Counted from the stretch's first letter, positions 25,507 to 34,615 are shown. The stretch is DNA of 44,668 nt from Paracoccaceae bacterium (GCA_020446815.1 JAGRDY010000037.1:1-44668); one strand, 5' to 3'. Numbers and translations are program-made. The notes: generated by a model from the letters alone, not told the origin.

Positions 25507-26208
25507 ATGGCCGAGATAACCAGCGAGGCGCCCGGCCCGGCGACGCGGCTAAGCATCAATCCCCTGCACGAACGCGTCGCCGACGACCTGCGCGCACGGA
25601 TCATCACCGGCCAGCTTGCGCCCGGCGACAAGCTTCTGGTGGCGGAACTGGCCGCCGAGATCGGCGTCTCGCCAACCCCGTTTCGCGAGGCGCTGAAGGT
25701 GCTTGCGACCGAGGGCCTGGTCGAGCTGACCCCCAATCGCGGCGCCCGCGTCGCACCGATCACCGTCGCGCAAACCCGTGCGCTCTTCGAGGTCATCTCC
25801 GGGATCGAAGCGCTGGCCGCTGAACTGGCCGCCAAACGCGCCACCACCGCCGACCTGGCCGAGTTGCGCGAGTTGCACGAACGCATGGGCCGGCACCGAC
25901 GCGACGCCGAACCTGACGCCTATTTCGCGCTGAACCGGCAGATCCACGACCGCATCGTCTCCTATGCGCGCAACGACATCCTGACCGCACAGCGCAGCCT
26001 TCTGGCCCAGCAGGCCGAACGCGTGCGTTTCTTCGCGCTCAAGGATGACTCCCGCCGCAGCGACGCCTTCCTCGAACACGAGGCACTGATGCGCGCCTTC
26101 GATGCGGGCGATGCTGATGCCGCGCGCCGGGTGTGGCGCGAACATCTGCTTGCCTCGGGCGCACAGACCTGTGCGCTTCTGGCCGCCGCCGAGCGCGCCG
26201 CCGGCTGA
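25507..26208 (+). CDS. GntR family regulator, FadR/FCD subfamily (1)
   Basis: 233 residues. The winged helix at about 15-80 has LAPGDKLLVAELAAEIGVSP and TPFREALKVLATEGLVEL. The C-terminal all-helical FCD effector domain follows, with the metal-ligand pattern around HDRIVSYARN and HEALMRAFDAGDADAARRVW. FCD regulators sense carboxylates and usually repress the adjacent uptake operon. It is the last gene of the TRAP 1 cluster, with GAGAGG upstream. It resembles the second GntR protein at 29447-30178. Confidence 0.92.
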   Translation: MAEITSEAPGPATRLSINPLHERVADDLRARIITGQLAPGDKLLVAELAAEIGVSPTPFREALKVLATEGLVELTPNRGARVAPITVAQTRALFEVISGIEALAAELAAKRATTADLAELRELHERMGRHRRDAEPDAYFALNRQIHDRIVSYARNDILTAQRSLLAQQAERVRFFALKDDSRRSDAFLEHEALMRAFDAGDADAARRVWREHLLASGAQTCALLAAAERAAG

Positions 26209-26213
26209 CCGGT

Positions 26214-26238
26214 CGCGCCTCGATGCGCCAGTTTTTTT
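26214..26238 (+). terminator. Possible weak terminator after the GntR gene
   Basis: GCGC-CTCGAT-GCGC forms a short stem and is followed within four bases by seven T residues. The stem is only four pairs, so this is tentative. Confidence 0.3.
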
Positions 26239-26334
26239 CTGAGGGGATCGCTGGTGCGTTCGGTCGGCGGCCTTCCTCGCGAAGCCCATGACCTGGGTAA
26301 CCGCCATTTGTTGGCGCCGATGCCAGACTGAAGT

Positions 26335-27010
26335 GGTCCCACCTTTCTGGACAGTTTCACAGCTTTGCTAAGGTGTATCGATTTTAGGTTTCATGCTGCT
26401 TTTTGCTCTTCCAGATCGGCCCAGTATGCGTCGTCCGGCGTTCTGCGCGCAAGGGAGCAATCGGGCCGCTCGGTGTTATACAACTAAACGCCAGGACACC
26501 CACGTTACCGAGTGCCGCGAGGTTCTTTATCGATGGCACCCCTGGTTTGGTCGATCGGTTCACGTCCATCAGACGATCGACACACCCGGCGATGCGGTGT
26601 TTCGCTGCCATCTTACCGGCCGCCGGTCGGACCGGCTTTTGGAAGTCCCAGCATGAATGTTTGACCGGGTCGCATGTGTGGCCTTTCGTCGGATCGATAT
26701 GGCGCATGTGGGCCTGGACACCCTGACGGTCCTTGCGGAGTTGGTCCGCGAAGCTGGCTTTACCGAAGAACGTGAACCTCGTGAACAACCGATCGACATG
26801 CTTCATCAGCGCCAGTGTCGCCGCATCAATTCCGACGGCGGCGTAGTAGAATGCCGACCGGCTCAGCTTCACCAACCGGCATTGTTGGCTGCAGCTGAGC
26901 TCGGGGTGGTCGCGACGGATCATCGGCTTCTTCTTGGCTGGGCTCATCGCTTGAGCCCCTGAGACAAAAAAATCGGTCCCGACCGCCATCCACCGGATAG
27001 CCGAGTTCAT
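26335..27010 (-). mobile_element. IS3-family insertion sequence remnant
   Basis: The minus-strand frame contains MSPAKKKPMIRRDHPELS, then QQCRLVKLSRSAFYYAAVG and ALMKHVDRLFTRFTFFG, the start of an IS3-group ORFB transposase. The sequence then degenerates (ADQLRKDRQGVQAHMRHI) and the integrase core with its DDE residues is missing. The C-terminal part (from about RLMDVNRSTKPG) is unrelated to IS3. The stretch near 26335 (TGGTCCCACCTTTCTGGACA) looks like an element end. The remnant separates the TRAP 1 operon from the amidase gene and may have affected the amidase C-terminus. Confidence 0.7.
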
Positions 27011-27174
27011 AGCTTGTATGGCTTGTCCGCCAATGCACCGCGATGTGCGCGGTTCAATACCCTGAACCCATCACCATGTCGCCGGGCACATCCGAACGCG
27101 CGGCACTTCAGCGGTGACCTGTCCGAAGATTGGGCGACCAACGATACGTCTCTTCAGACCAAATGCGCTGTCGT

Positions 27175-28560
27175 TCAAGAGTTGGCCGCCCAACCACCAA
27201 GCATTGCCCACTCGCCGTCGGAACCAAGGGATAGCAGCAGTTCTTCCTGGCCGATATCGGCGATCAGCTGCATTCCCACCGGTATTCCGTCCACGGGCGG
27301 GCCGACCGGGACGGCCAGCGCCGGAATGCCGGCGGCATTGACCCATCCGGTATAGATGGCATGGCCGCGCGGGCCGACGGGTTGGCCGTCGATGGTCGCG
27401 GGAAACGGGGTATCGGCCGGCCAAGGGCGCGCGGCCGCACAGGGCATCAGCACCACATCCCGGTCGGCAAAGAGGCGGCCCGTATCGCGGCGCAGGGCAT
27501 CGACGATGTCCAGCACCTCCCAAAGCTCTGGCGCCGTCATCTCCCGCCCTTCTGCCGCCATGTCCAGATATGGCCGCGATGCCCCGGCGACGAGCGCGGC
27601 GCGGGCGTCGAACATCCGCGCAAGGCCGATCCGCGCGATCCGCGGCCAGATGCCGTTCAAGGTCGAAAGCTCAAGCGGCATCGCCGCCGTCTCGACCTCG
27701 TGGCCGAGAGCGGCCAGCATCGCGGCGGCGCGGTCGCTGGCATCGCGGATCGCGGGGTCGCAGGGCTGGCCGGGCAGCAATGGCACATGCAGAATGCGAA
27801 GCGGGCGGTCAATTGCCGTGATGACCGGATAGTGGCGCGATGCGGGATCGCGCCGATCGGGGCCCGCCATGATCTGATGAATCAGGCGCAGATCCGCGAC
27901 CGAGCGCGCCAACCCGCCGACCACCTCGAAATCCAACAGGACCTGCGGCAGTCCGCCGTCACGCGCCACGGCACCGATACCCGGCTTCAGCCCGTAGAGC
28001 CCGGTATAGCCGGCCGGGCGCCTGATCGAGCCACCGCCATCGGTTCCGATCGCCGCCATCGCCATGCCGGCCGCGACGGCGCTGGCAGATCCGCCAGAGG
28101 AGCCGCCGGGGGTGAGATTGGGGTTCAGGGCATTGCGTGTTGTGCCAAAGAGCGCGTTGCTCGTGTACCCGTCAACGGCGAATTCCGGTGTGTTCGTCTT
28201 GCCGAGGATGATCGCGCCGGCGGCGCGAAGCCGCGCGATCGGAAGCTCGTCGGTGGCGCAGACCTTGTCGGCGAAAGCGGCGCTGCCCCAGGTCGCGGGC
28301 ATCCCGGACGCGACCAGATTGTCCTTGACTGCGATGGGCACGCCATCGAGCGCGGATAGCGGCGCGGAGGTGCGCCAGCGCGCCGCGCTTTGCCGCGCCT
28401 CGTCGTCAAGCGCGGGGTTCATCGCGACATAGCAGTTCAGTGCCGGATCGCGCTTTGCTATCCGCGCGCGGAATGCTTCTGACACAGCAACGGGGTCGGT
28501 TGCGCCGGTGCGGTAGCACTCGACAAGTTCCGCGATGGTCATGGTCCAGGGTTCAGTCAT
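27175..28560 (-). CDS. Amidase signature family hydrolase
   Basis: 461 residues from the ATG at 28560 (MTEPWTMTIAELVECYR), with GGAAG upstream. The Ser-cisSer-Lys triad is visible: Lys in PIAVKDNLVASG, the first Ser in TPGGSSGGSASAVAAG and the nucleophile in GTDGGGSIRRPAGYTGLYG. It hydrolyses an amide to acid plus ammonia in the cytoplasm. The last 15 residues (SDGEWAMLGGWAANS) do not match the usual family ending, and the IS3 remnant begins nearby, so the tail may be altered. It is on the same strand and 28 bases after the AMDase-like gene. In this context it could act on half-amides from ring opening, but the substrate is not shown. Confidence 0.92.
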   Translation of the reverse strand: MTEPWTMTIAELVECYRTGATDPVAVSEAFRARIAKRDPALNCYVAMNPALDDEARQSAARWRTSAPLSALDGVPIAVKDNLVASGMPATWGSAAFADKVCATDELPIARLRAAGAIILGKTNTPEFAVDGYTSNALFGTTRNALNPNLTPGGSSGGSASAVAAGMAMAAIGTDGGGSIRRPAGYTGLYGLKPGIGAVARDGGLPQVLLDFEVVGGLARSVADLRLIHQIMAGPDRRDPASRHYPVITAIDRPLRILHVPLLPGQPCDPAIRDASDRAAAMLAALGHEVETAAMPLELSTLNGIWPRIARIGLARMFDARAALVAGASRPYLDMAAEGREMTAPELWEVLDIVDALRRDTGRLFADRDVVLMPCAAARPWPADTPFPATIDGQPVGPRGHAIYTGWVNAAGIPALAVPVGPPVDGIPVGMQLIADIGQEELLLSLGSDGEWAMLGGWAANS

Positions 28561-28588
28561 GTCGGCTTCCGACTTCCCGATTGGCGGT

Positions 28589-29314
28589 TCATATCGCAAA
28601 AAGCCTGCCCCAGCCGGTGATCCGGGCCGGGTCATCGCCCGCCAGTTTCATGCCTGTCCAGACCGCCGCAGCGGTGGAATCGAAGATTGGAATGCCCAGC
28701 TCCTGTTCCAGTTCGGGAACGATACGGGCGCCGCGCATATTGGTGCACATCACCGTGATTGCATCGGGCCGCGCATCGGCCACCTGGCGGATCTGATCGG
28801 CGATGGTGGTTTCGTCGAACTCGGCAAAGGCGTAGTTCACGGTTTCGTTCAGATGCCGCTCGGCCACGCAGTTCAGGCCATGACGGGCATAGTTCGCGAC
28901 GATCCGTTCCTGTACGTCCTCTACATAGGGGCTGACGAGGCCGAAGGTGGCTACGCCCGAGGCGGCGAAAAGGTCGTTGATCGCAAGTACGGAGGAGCCG
29001 GCGGGGATACCGGTCTCTGCCGTGATCCTGTCGCAGAGCTTCCGGTCCCGCTCAAATCCAAGCCAACTTGCCGAGGTGCCGCTCCAGACGATGGCGTCGA
29101 CGCGGGCATCGGCCAGCAGGCGGGCGGCGGCCAGGGGGTTCTCGATATCGAATTGCGACTGCGATCCCGTGTTCATCGAGATCTCGGTCACACCGAAGCG
29201 TCCGAAATGGGCGGAGACGTCGGGCAGATCCGCGACCATGGCGCTGGTCAGCGGCTCAAGCACGGTATTAGACGACGGCGTCAGGACGCCGATCAGCGTT
29301 CGACTCTGTGGCAT
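28589..29314 (-). CDS. Arylmalonate decarboxylase / maleate isomerase-like protein
   Basis: 241 residues from the ATG at 29314, with AAGGAT upstream. It belongs to the Asp/Glu racemase superfamily: IGVLTPSSNTVLEP at the start, the first active-site segment WSGTSASWLGFERD and the second VMCTNMRGARIVPELE. The first catalytic position is Gly79, while the second Cys (C190) is kept. That single-Cys pattern is known from arylmalonate decarboxylase (Gly74/Cys188), whereas maleate isomerase and racemases have two Cys. It is the first gene of the leftward unit with the amidase and diverges from GntR 2. Confidence 0.82.
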   Translation of the reverse strand: MPQSRTLIGVLTPSSNTVLEPLTSAMVADLPDVSAHFGRFGVTEISMNTGSQSQFDIENPLAAARLLADARVDAIVWSGTSASWLGFERDRKLCDRITAETGIPAGSSVLAINDLFAASGVATFGLVSPYVEDVQERIVANYARHGLNCVAERHLNETVNYAFAEFDETTIADQIRQVADARPDAITVMCTNMRGARIVPELEQELGIPIFDSTAAAVWTGMKLAGDDPARITGWGRLFAI

Positions 29315-29353
29315 GCGAATCCTTTCCTTGGCGGGTAGCACCAGCGTAACTAA

Positions 29354-29373
29354 ATTGTATGATTAAATACAAT
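29354..29373. promoter_or_regulatory. Inverted repeat, candidate GntR operator (a)
   Basis: ATTGTAT-GATTAA-ATACAAT is a perfect seven-base inverted repeat, resembling TNGTNNNACNA-type FadR-subfamily sites. It lies 40 bases from the start of the AMDase-like gene, in an AT-rich island inside otherwise GC-rich DNA. Confidence 0.6.
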
Positions 29374-29380
29374 CATTTAT

Positions 29381-29405
29381 TATATTGTTGTTTTATAACA
29401 ATATA
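29381..29405. promoter_or_regulatory. Inverted repeat, candidate GntR operator (b)
   Basis: TATATTGTT-GTTTTAT-AACAATATA, a perfect nine-base inverted repeat, eight bases from site (a) and 42 bases before the GntR 2 start. The TTGT/ACAA half-sites match those in (a). Confidence 0.6.
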
Positions 29406-29446
29406 TTTTTCTTTCTTTATCCAAAAATTATTGCGATGCTTATGCG

Positions 29447-30178
29447 ATGGAGACTGATCGCACCACATTACCTACCAAGCGCCCGCTGCGATGGCGCTCC
29501 CTCCACGCGGAGGCTGTCGAGACCTTGCGCGAGATGATTATCGGCGGCGAACTCGCCCCCGGCGCTCGCCTGGTCGAGGCCGAGCTTTGCGCGTTGTTCG
29601 CGATCTCCCGCACTCCTCTGCGCGAGGCACTGCGGGTTCTCGAAGTCGAAGGTCTGGTGACGTTCTATCCCAACCGCGGCGCCGTGGTGTCCACGATCTC
29701 GCCCGAAGAGGTGGTTCAGCAATTCGAGGTGCTCGCCAATCTGGAGCGGATCGCACTGGAACTGGCGATGGCGCGGATGAAGGCGGCCGATCTCGGGCGG
29801 CTCAACCGGATGCACAACCGGATGATGGACCTCTATGGGAAGGGTCAGCGGCGCGAATGCTTCCAGAAGGATTACGACATCCACAACCGGATCGTCGCGT
29901 TGTCGGGCAACGCGGTGCTTCAGGACATCCATGCCGGATTGATGAGTCGCTCGCGGCGGGTCCGATACTTCGCGCTTCACTCGAAAAGCCGCTGGAGCGA
30001 GGCGATGGCCGAACACGTAGCCTTCATACAGGCGATCAACGACCGGGACGCCGCCCGGGCCAGCACGCTGATGCGCGATCATGTCCTGCGCACCGGCACC
30101 CTTGTTGGCGAATTCGTCAGCGGCCGGAGCGACGCCTCTCCCGACATGCTGAGCCGGGCGGACCCGGCCGCCGAATGA
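29447..30178 (+). CDS. GntR family regulator, FadR/FCD subfamily (2)
   Basis: 243 residues. The winged helix has LAPGARLVEAELCALFAISR and TPLREALRVLEVEGLVTF, then an FCD effector domain (RECFQKDYDIHNRIVALSGN). It sits between the divergent amidase unit and the TRAP 2/hydantoinase operon, with two operators in front of it, so it very probably controls both. No clear Shine-Dalgarno box precedes the ATG at 29447. It resembles GntR 1 in domain order and length. Confidence 0.92.
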   Translation: METDRTTLPTKRPLRWRSLHAEAVETLREMIIGGELAPGARLVEAELCALFAISRTPLREALRVLEVEGLVTFYPNRGAVVSTISPEEVVQQFEVLANLERIALELAMARMKAADLGRLNRMHNRMMDLYGKGQRRECFQKDYDIHNRIVALSGNAVLQDIHAGLMSRSRRVRYFALHSKSRWSEAMAEHVAFIQAINDRDAARASTLMRDHVLRTGTLVGEFVSGRSDASPDMLSRADPAAE

Positions 30179-30223
30179 CCGAACACTCGACTTAACGCCA
30201 ATGTGCCAACGGAGGAGACGCAC

Positions 30224-31261
30224 ATGAAGAAACTGACAACCCTGACCGCACTGGCGCTGAGCTGCGTGCTTGCGGTCGCAGCAAACGCCGAGACGAGAAC
30301 GCTCAAGGCGCTTGGCCAGCCCGGCGCCACGGGCGAGATCCAGAAGAACAAGGAAGGCCCGTTTTTCCAGAACTTCGCCAAAGAGACTGGGCTGGACGTC
30401 GACGCCAGCTTCCAGACGCTCGATCAGACCGGCGTCAAGGGCGCGGAGGAGCTCCGCATCCTGAAATCCGGCCTGTTCGACATTATCTCGCTGCGCTTTC
30501 AGCAGGTCAGCCGCGACGCTCCGGTTATCATGGGGCTTGATCTGGTGGGACTGAACACGACCTATGAAAACGCCCGACAGACGATGGACGAGTTCGGGCC
30601 TGTCGTGGACAAGCAACTTCAGGAAAGCTTCAATGCCAAGCTTCTTGGCTACTGGCCGTTCGGGCCGCAGGTGCTGTTTTGCAACAAGGAAATCAGCGGG
30701 CTTTCCGACCTGAAGGGTGTCAAGGTGCGTACCGATGACCAGACGCTTTCCAAGTTCATCGAATCCGTGGGCGCAATTCCCGTCCAGATGGGCTTTGCCG
30801 ATGTCTATCAGTCGTTGGCGCGCGGCGTCGTGGACTGCGCCATCACCGGACCCAGTTCCGCCAATGCCTCGGACTGGCCCGAGGTCACGACCCATATCAT
30901 GCCTTTGTCGTTCCGTTTCGCTGTCCAAGGTTATGGTATCAATCTGAATACCTGGAACAGCTTTTCGCACGACGATCAGCAAAAGATCCAGGCCGCGTTC
31001 GACCGGCTTACCAATGACATCTGGACCTATTCGAAAGAACTTTACGATGATGCGATGAACTGCAACGTCGGCAAAACTCCATGCGAATTGAACAAGCCCT
31101 TCAAATTGAAGGAAGTACCTGTCTCCGACGCGGATTTCGCGGTGGTGAGCGACGGTTTGATGGGGGTATCGTTCCCGGCCTGGGCGGATGTATGCGACGC
31201 CACGTTCAAGGACTGCTCCAAAGAGTGGATGGACACAGTCGGCGCGCGTGTCGCCAAGTAA
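30224..31261 (+). CDS. TRAP transporter solute-binding protein, DctP family (2)
   Basis: 345 residues from the ATG at 30224, with GGAGGAGA upstream. The signal peptide ends near AAANAET. Family landmarks are GLSDLKGVKVRTDDQTLSKF with the ligand-contacting Arg and MGFADVYQSLARGVVDCAI. Cys pairs near the C-terminus (NCNVGKTPCEL, DVCDATFKDC) could form periplasmic disulfides, which TRAP 1 DctP lacks. Ligand unknown; the hydantoinase in the operon suggests a cyclic amide or its product. It is followed by a strong hairpin. Confidence 0.92.
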   Translation: MKKLTTLTALALSCVLAVAANAETRTLKALGQPGATGEIQKNKEGPFFQNFAKETGLDVDASFQTLDQTGVKGAEELRILKSGLFDIISLRFQQVSRDAPVIMGLDLVGLNTTYENARQTMDEFGPVVDKQLQESFNAKLLGYWPFGPQVLFCNKEISGLSDLKGVKVRTDDQTLSKFIESVGAIPVQMGFADVYQSLARGVVDCAITGPSSANASDWPEVTTHIMPLSFRFAVQGYGINLNTWNSFSHDDQQKIQAAFDRLTNDIWTYSKELYDDAMNCNVGKTPCELNKPFKLKEVPVSDADFAVVSDGLMGVSFPAWADVCDATFKDCSKEWMDTVGARVAK

Positions 31262-31274
31262 GCGAAGGCTACCT

Positions 31275-31302
31275 GCCCGCGGCCCCTGACCGGGCCGCGG
31301 GC
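31275..31302 (+). promoter_or_regulatory. Intercistronic GC hairpin after DctP 2
   Basis: A perfect 11-base stem GCCCGCGGCCC / GGGCCGCGGGC with a six-base loop and no T-run. It probably stabilises the abundant binding-protein message, as at 19139-19171. Confidence 0.65.
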
Positions 31303-31324
31303 GCGGGTCGACAGGAAAGGTATC

Positions 31325-31879
31325 ATGCATCGTTTCATCATTGTGATCAGTTGGCTCTTCGGGCTGCTCCTGATCGGGCTGTCGCTTTTCGTGACATTGG
31401 AGACCCTCATGCGCAAGGTCTTCAGCGCGTCGCTGCAGGGGGCGGATGAGCTTGGTGGCTATACCCTGGCCATCAGCGGTGCGCTGGCCTTCACCATCGC
31501 GCTTACCGAACGCGCCCACATCCGCATCGATCTGCTCTATTCGCGCTTCTCGACCAAGGCGCAGGCGGTGCTCAGCTGGCTGGCCTCGCTGTCGCTGGCG
31601 CTGTTCGGCCTGTTCGTGGCCCGGTACATCTGGTTGGTGATCCGCGATACGCTGGCCTACCATTCCACCGCGCCGACCGCATGGTCGACACCGCTGATCT
31701 ATCCGCAGGCAGTCTGGTACGCCGCCATGCTGATCTTCACCGCGGCGTCGCTCTGGGCCTTCGCCAGGGCGTCGCATCTTCTTTTCACGGGACGGTTCCA
31801 CCATCTGAACAAGGAGTTTCACCCCAAGAGCGCCCAAGAGGAACTGGCCGAAGAACTCTCTGATCTGGAGCGCCGCTGA
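31325..31879 (+). CDS. TRAP transporter small permease, DctQ family (2)
   Basis: 184 residues, AGGAAAGG upstream, four helices. Landmarks are LMRKVFSASLQGADELGGYT and ALTERAHIRIDLLYSRFS. An acidic C-terminal tail ends EELAEELSDLERR. Three bases separate it from the DctM gene. Confidence 0.9.
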   Translation: MHRFIIVISWLFGLLLIGLSLFVTLETLMRKVFSASLQGADELGGYTLAISGALAFTIALTERAHIRIDLLYSRFSTKAQAVLSWLASLSLALFGLFVARYIWLVIRDTLAYHSTAPTAWSTPLIYPQAVWYAAMLIFTAASLWAFARASHLLFTGRFHHLNKEFHPKSAQEELAEELSDLERR

Positions 31880-31882
31880 ATC

Positions 31883-33181
31883 ATGGTCAGTATTACAACC
31901 ATCGCCGTCGCCTTTCTGATCATGCTTGTGATCATGCTTCTGGGGATCCCGATCGCCTCCGTCATGCTCATAATGGGTGTCATCGGCGGAGTGCTGGCGT
32001 TCGGCTGGCCATTGGTCGACAGCACCGGCCCGGTAATGTGGTCGGTGATGAACGACAACCTGCTGACCGCGATCCCGCTTTTCATCCTGCTTGGGGAACT
32101 GATGCTGCGTTCCGGCATGGCCGACCGGATGTACGGCGCCACGGCGTTGTGGCTGAACCGGCTGCCGGGCGGGCTCCTGCACACCAATATCGGCTGCTGC
32201 GCGATGTTCGCCGCGACCTCCGGCTCGTCGGTGGCCACCGCCGCCACGATCGGCACGGTCGCCACGCCGTCGCTCAACGAACGCGGCTACGACAAGGCGC
32301 AGTCGCTTGGCTCGATCGCCGCCGGCGGCACGCTCGGGATCCTGATTCCGCCAAGCGTCAACCTGCTGATCTACGGCTCGCTGGCCGAGACCTCGATCGG
32401 CCAGCTCTTCGTAGCCGGCATCATCCCCGGCTTGTTACTGGTGGCGTTGTTCATGGCCTGGATCGTTGTCCGGAACTGGCACGACACCTCGACCCGGACC
32501 GCGGAGGTGCCGCTTTCCGCCAAGCTGCGCGCGTCGGGCGCGCTGGTGCCGCCCGCGAGCATCTTCCTGGTGGTCATGGGGTCGATCTATCTGGGAATCG
32601 CGACACCGACCGAATCCGCGGCACTGGGAGTCGTCACCGCACTCATGATCGTCGGAATCGGCGGACATTTCAGTGCCGAGTTCTTCGGCCGGTGCTTCAT
32701 GCAGACCGCGCGCACCACGGGCATGGTGCTTCTGATCGTGCTGGCGGCCTTCGTGCTGAACGTCACGCTGTCGCTGACCGGGGTGGCGCAGACGACGACC
32801 AACTGGGTGACCTCGCTCGGCCTGTCGGCGACCCAGCTGCTGCTGGTTCTGATCGTGTTCTACGTACTTCTGGGGATGTTCATGGACGTGCTCTCGATGA
32901 TGGTGCTGACCATTCCGATCGCGGTTCCGGTCGTGACCTCGATGGGTGTCGATTCGGTCTGGTTCGGGATCTTCATCATCATCATGTGCGAACTGGGGAT
33001 GATCACGCCGCCGGTGGGCATGAACCTTTACGTCGTGCATGGCGTCCGCCAGGATGACGGGCCGTTCATGGACCTCATTCGCGGTGCGCTTCCCTATGTG
33101 ATCATCATGATCCTGTTCGTGCTTCTGCTGATCTGGTTCCCCGGCATCGCCACATGGCTGCCTCGGACGATGTATGGATGA
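31883..33181 (+). CDS. TRAP transporter large permease, DctM family (2)
   Basis: 432 residues, about 12 helices. Landmarks are LLTAIPLFILLGELMLRSGM, AGGTLGILIPPSVNLLIYG and the second repeat with ELGMITPPVGMNLYVVHGV. It is the ion-coupled subunit of importer 2. The stop is 11 bases before the preferred start of the hydantoinase gene. Confidence 0.93.
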   Translation: MVSITTIAVAFLIMLVIMLLGIPIASVMLIMGVIGGVLAFGWPLVDSTGPVMWSVMNDNLLTAIPLFILLGELMLRSGMADRMYGATALWLNRLPGGLLHTNIGCCAMFAATSGSSVATAATIGTVATPSLNERGYDKAQSLGSIAAGGTLGILIPPSVNLLIYGSLAETSIGQLFVAGIIPGLLLVALFMAWIVVRNWHDTSTRTAEVPLSAKLRASGALVPPASIFLVVMGSIYLGIATPTESAALGVVTALMIVGIGGHFSAEFFGRCFMQTARTTGMVLLIVLAAFVLNVTLSLTGVAQTTTNWVTSLGLSATQLLLVLIVFYVLLGMFMDVLSMMVLTIPIAVPVVTSMGVDSVWFGIFIIIMCELGMITPPVGMNLYVVHGVRQDDGPFMDLIRGALPYVIIMILFVLLLIWFPGIATWLPRTMYG

Positions 33182-33192
33182 CGGAGACAACC

Positions 33193-34602
33193 ATGGCTGG
33201 AACTTTCGACCTCGTGATCCGCGGCGGCACTGTCGCCACCGCTTCGGACGAATTCAGGGCAGATATCGGCATCCGTGACGGCCGCGTCGTGGCCCTCGCC
33301 GCCGACCTGCCGCGCGGCGGGGAAGAGATCGACGCCACCGGAAAACTGGTCCTGCCCGGCGGCGTTGATGCGCATTGCCATTTCGACCAGCCGACATCCG
33401 ACGGCTCGCGAATGGCCGACGATTTCGCGACCGGCCCGCTTTCTGCCGCGTTCGGCGGCACGACGACGGTCATCCCCTTCGCCTGCCAGCAGAAAGGCCA
33501 CAGCCTGCGCGAGGCCGTGCGCGACTATCACGAACGGGCGCGCGGCAAGTCGATGATAGATTATGCCTTCCACCTGATCGTCACCGACCCGACCGAGCAG
33601 GTCCTGGGCCAGGAGCTTCCGGCGCTGATCCGCGACGGCTATACCTCGTTCAAGATCTACACGACATATGACGATTTGAAGCTGAATGACCGCCAGATCA
33701 TCGAGGTGCTGGCGCTGGCCCGGCGCGAGGGTGCGCTGACCATGATCCATGCCGAGAATTCCGACGTGATCGCCTGGCTCACCGAGGCGCTCGAACGGGC
33801 CGGCGACACCGCGCCGCGCTTTCACGCCACCGCGCGCCCCGCCATCGCCGAACGCGAGGCGACGCATCGCGCCATCTCCCTGGCCGAGGTGGTCGACGTG
33901 CCGATCCTGGTGGTGCATGTCTCGGGCGGCGAGGCGATGCAGCAGATCGCCGCCGCGCGCCACAAGGGGCTGCGGGTCTTTGCCGAGACCTGCCCGCAGT
34001 ATCTTTTCCTCACCGCCGACGATCTCGATCTCGACGGGTTCGAGGGCGCCAAGCACATCTGCAGCCCGCCGCCGCGCGACACCGCCAGCCAGCAATCGGT
34101 CTGGCGCGGATTGCAGGACGGCACCTTCCAGGTCTTCTCCTCGGACCATGCGCCGTTTCGCTACGAAGATCTGGCGGGCAAGAAGGTGGCCGGCGACAAG
34201 GCGAGCTTCGCCCATGTCCCGAACGGCATTCCGGGGGTCGAGACGCGGCTGCCGCTTCTCTTCTCCGAAGGCGTGGTCAAGGGGCGCATCTCGCTGCGCC
34301 GCTTCGTTGAGCTTACCTCGACCAATCCGGCCCGCCTCTACGGGTTGATGCCGCGCAAGGGCACCATCGCCATCGGATCGGACGCGGACATCGCCATCTG
34401 GGATCCCGCTAGACAGGTGACGATCACCAATGACCTGCTGCATCACAATGTCGATTACACCCCCTATGAGGGGCGGCAGGTGACCGGCTGGCCCGAGATC
34501 GTGCTGTCGCGCGGTGAAGTTGTGATCCGCGGCGGGGACTGCCTCGGCAAGGCGGGCCGTGGCGCGTTTCTGCAATGCGCAACCCCGGACACGCTGCAAT
34601 GA
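33193..34602 (+). CDS. Dihydropyrimidinase / D-hydantoinase
   Basis: 469 residues from the ATG at 33193, preceded by GGAGACAACC; an ATG at 33178 overlapping the DctM stop is an alternative. It is a cyclic amidohydrolase with a two-metal TIM barrel: His61 and His63 (DAHCHFDQP), Lys154 for carboxylation (TSFKIYTTYDD), His186 (MIHAENSD), His242 (VHVSGG) and Asp318 (SSDHAPF). It opens the ring of dihydropyrimidines or 5-substituted hydantoins to N-carbamoyl acids, or hydrolyses related cyclic imides. No N-carbamoylase gene is visible nearby, though an amidase is. Co-transcribed with TRAP importer 2, so the substrate is probably imported. Confidence 0.93.
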   Translation: MAGTFDLVIRGGTVATASDEFRADIGIRDGRVVALAADLPRGGEEIDATGKLVLPGGVDAHCHFDQPTSDGSRMADDFATGPLSAAFGGTTTVIPFACQQKGHSLREAVRDYHERARGKSMIDYAFHLIVTDPTEQVLGQELPALIRDGYTSFKIYTTYDDLKLNDRQIIEVLALARREGALTMIHAENSDVIAWLTEALERAGDTAPRFHATARPAIAEREATHRAISLAEVVDVPILVVHVSGGEAMQQIAAARHKGLRVFAETCPQYLFLTADDLDLDGFEGAKHICSPPPRDTASQQSVWRGLQDGTFQVFSSDHAPFRYEDLAGKKVAGDKASFAHVPNGIPGVETRLPLLFSEGVVKGRISLRRFVELTSTNPARLYGLMPRKGTIAIGSDADIAIWDPARQVTITNDLLHHNVDYTPYEGRQVTGWPEIVLSRGEVVIRGGDCLGKAGRGAFLQCATPDTLQ

Positions 34603-34615
34603 CCCGCCGGCCACG

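Noticed and set aside
29468-32182. A 904-codon minus-strand frame under GntR 2 and TRAP 2
   Set aside because: Antisense shadow of four family-matched genes; no domain motifs.
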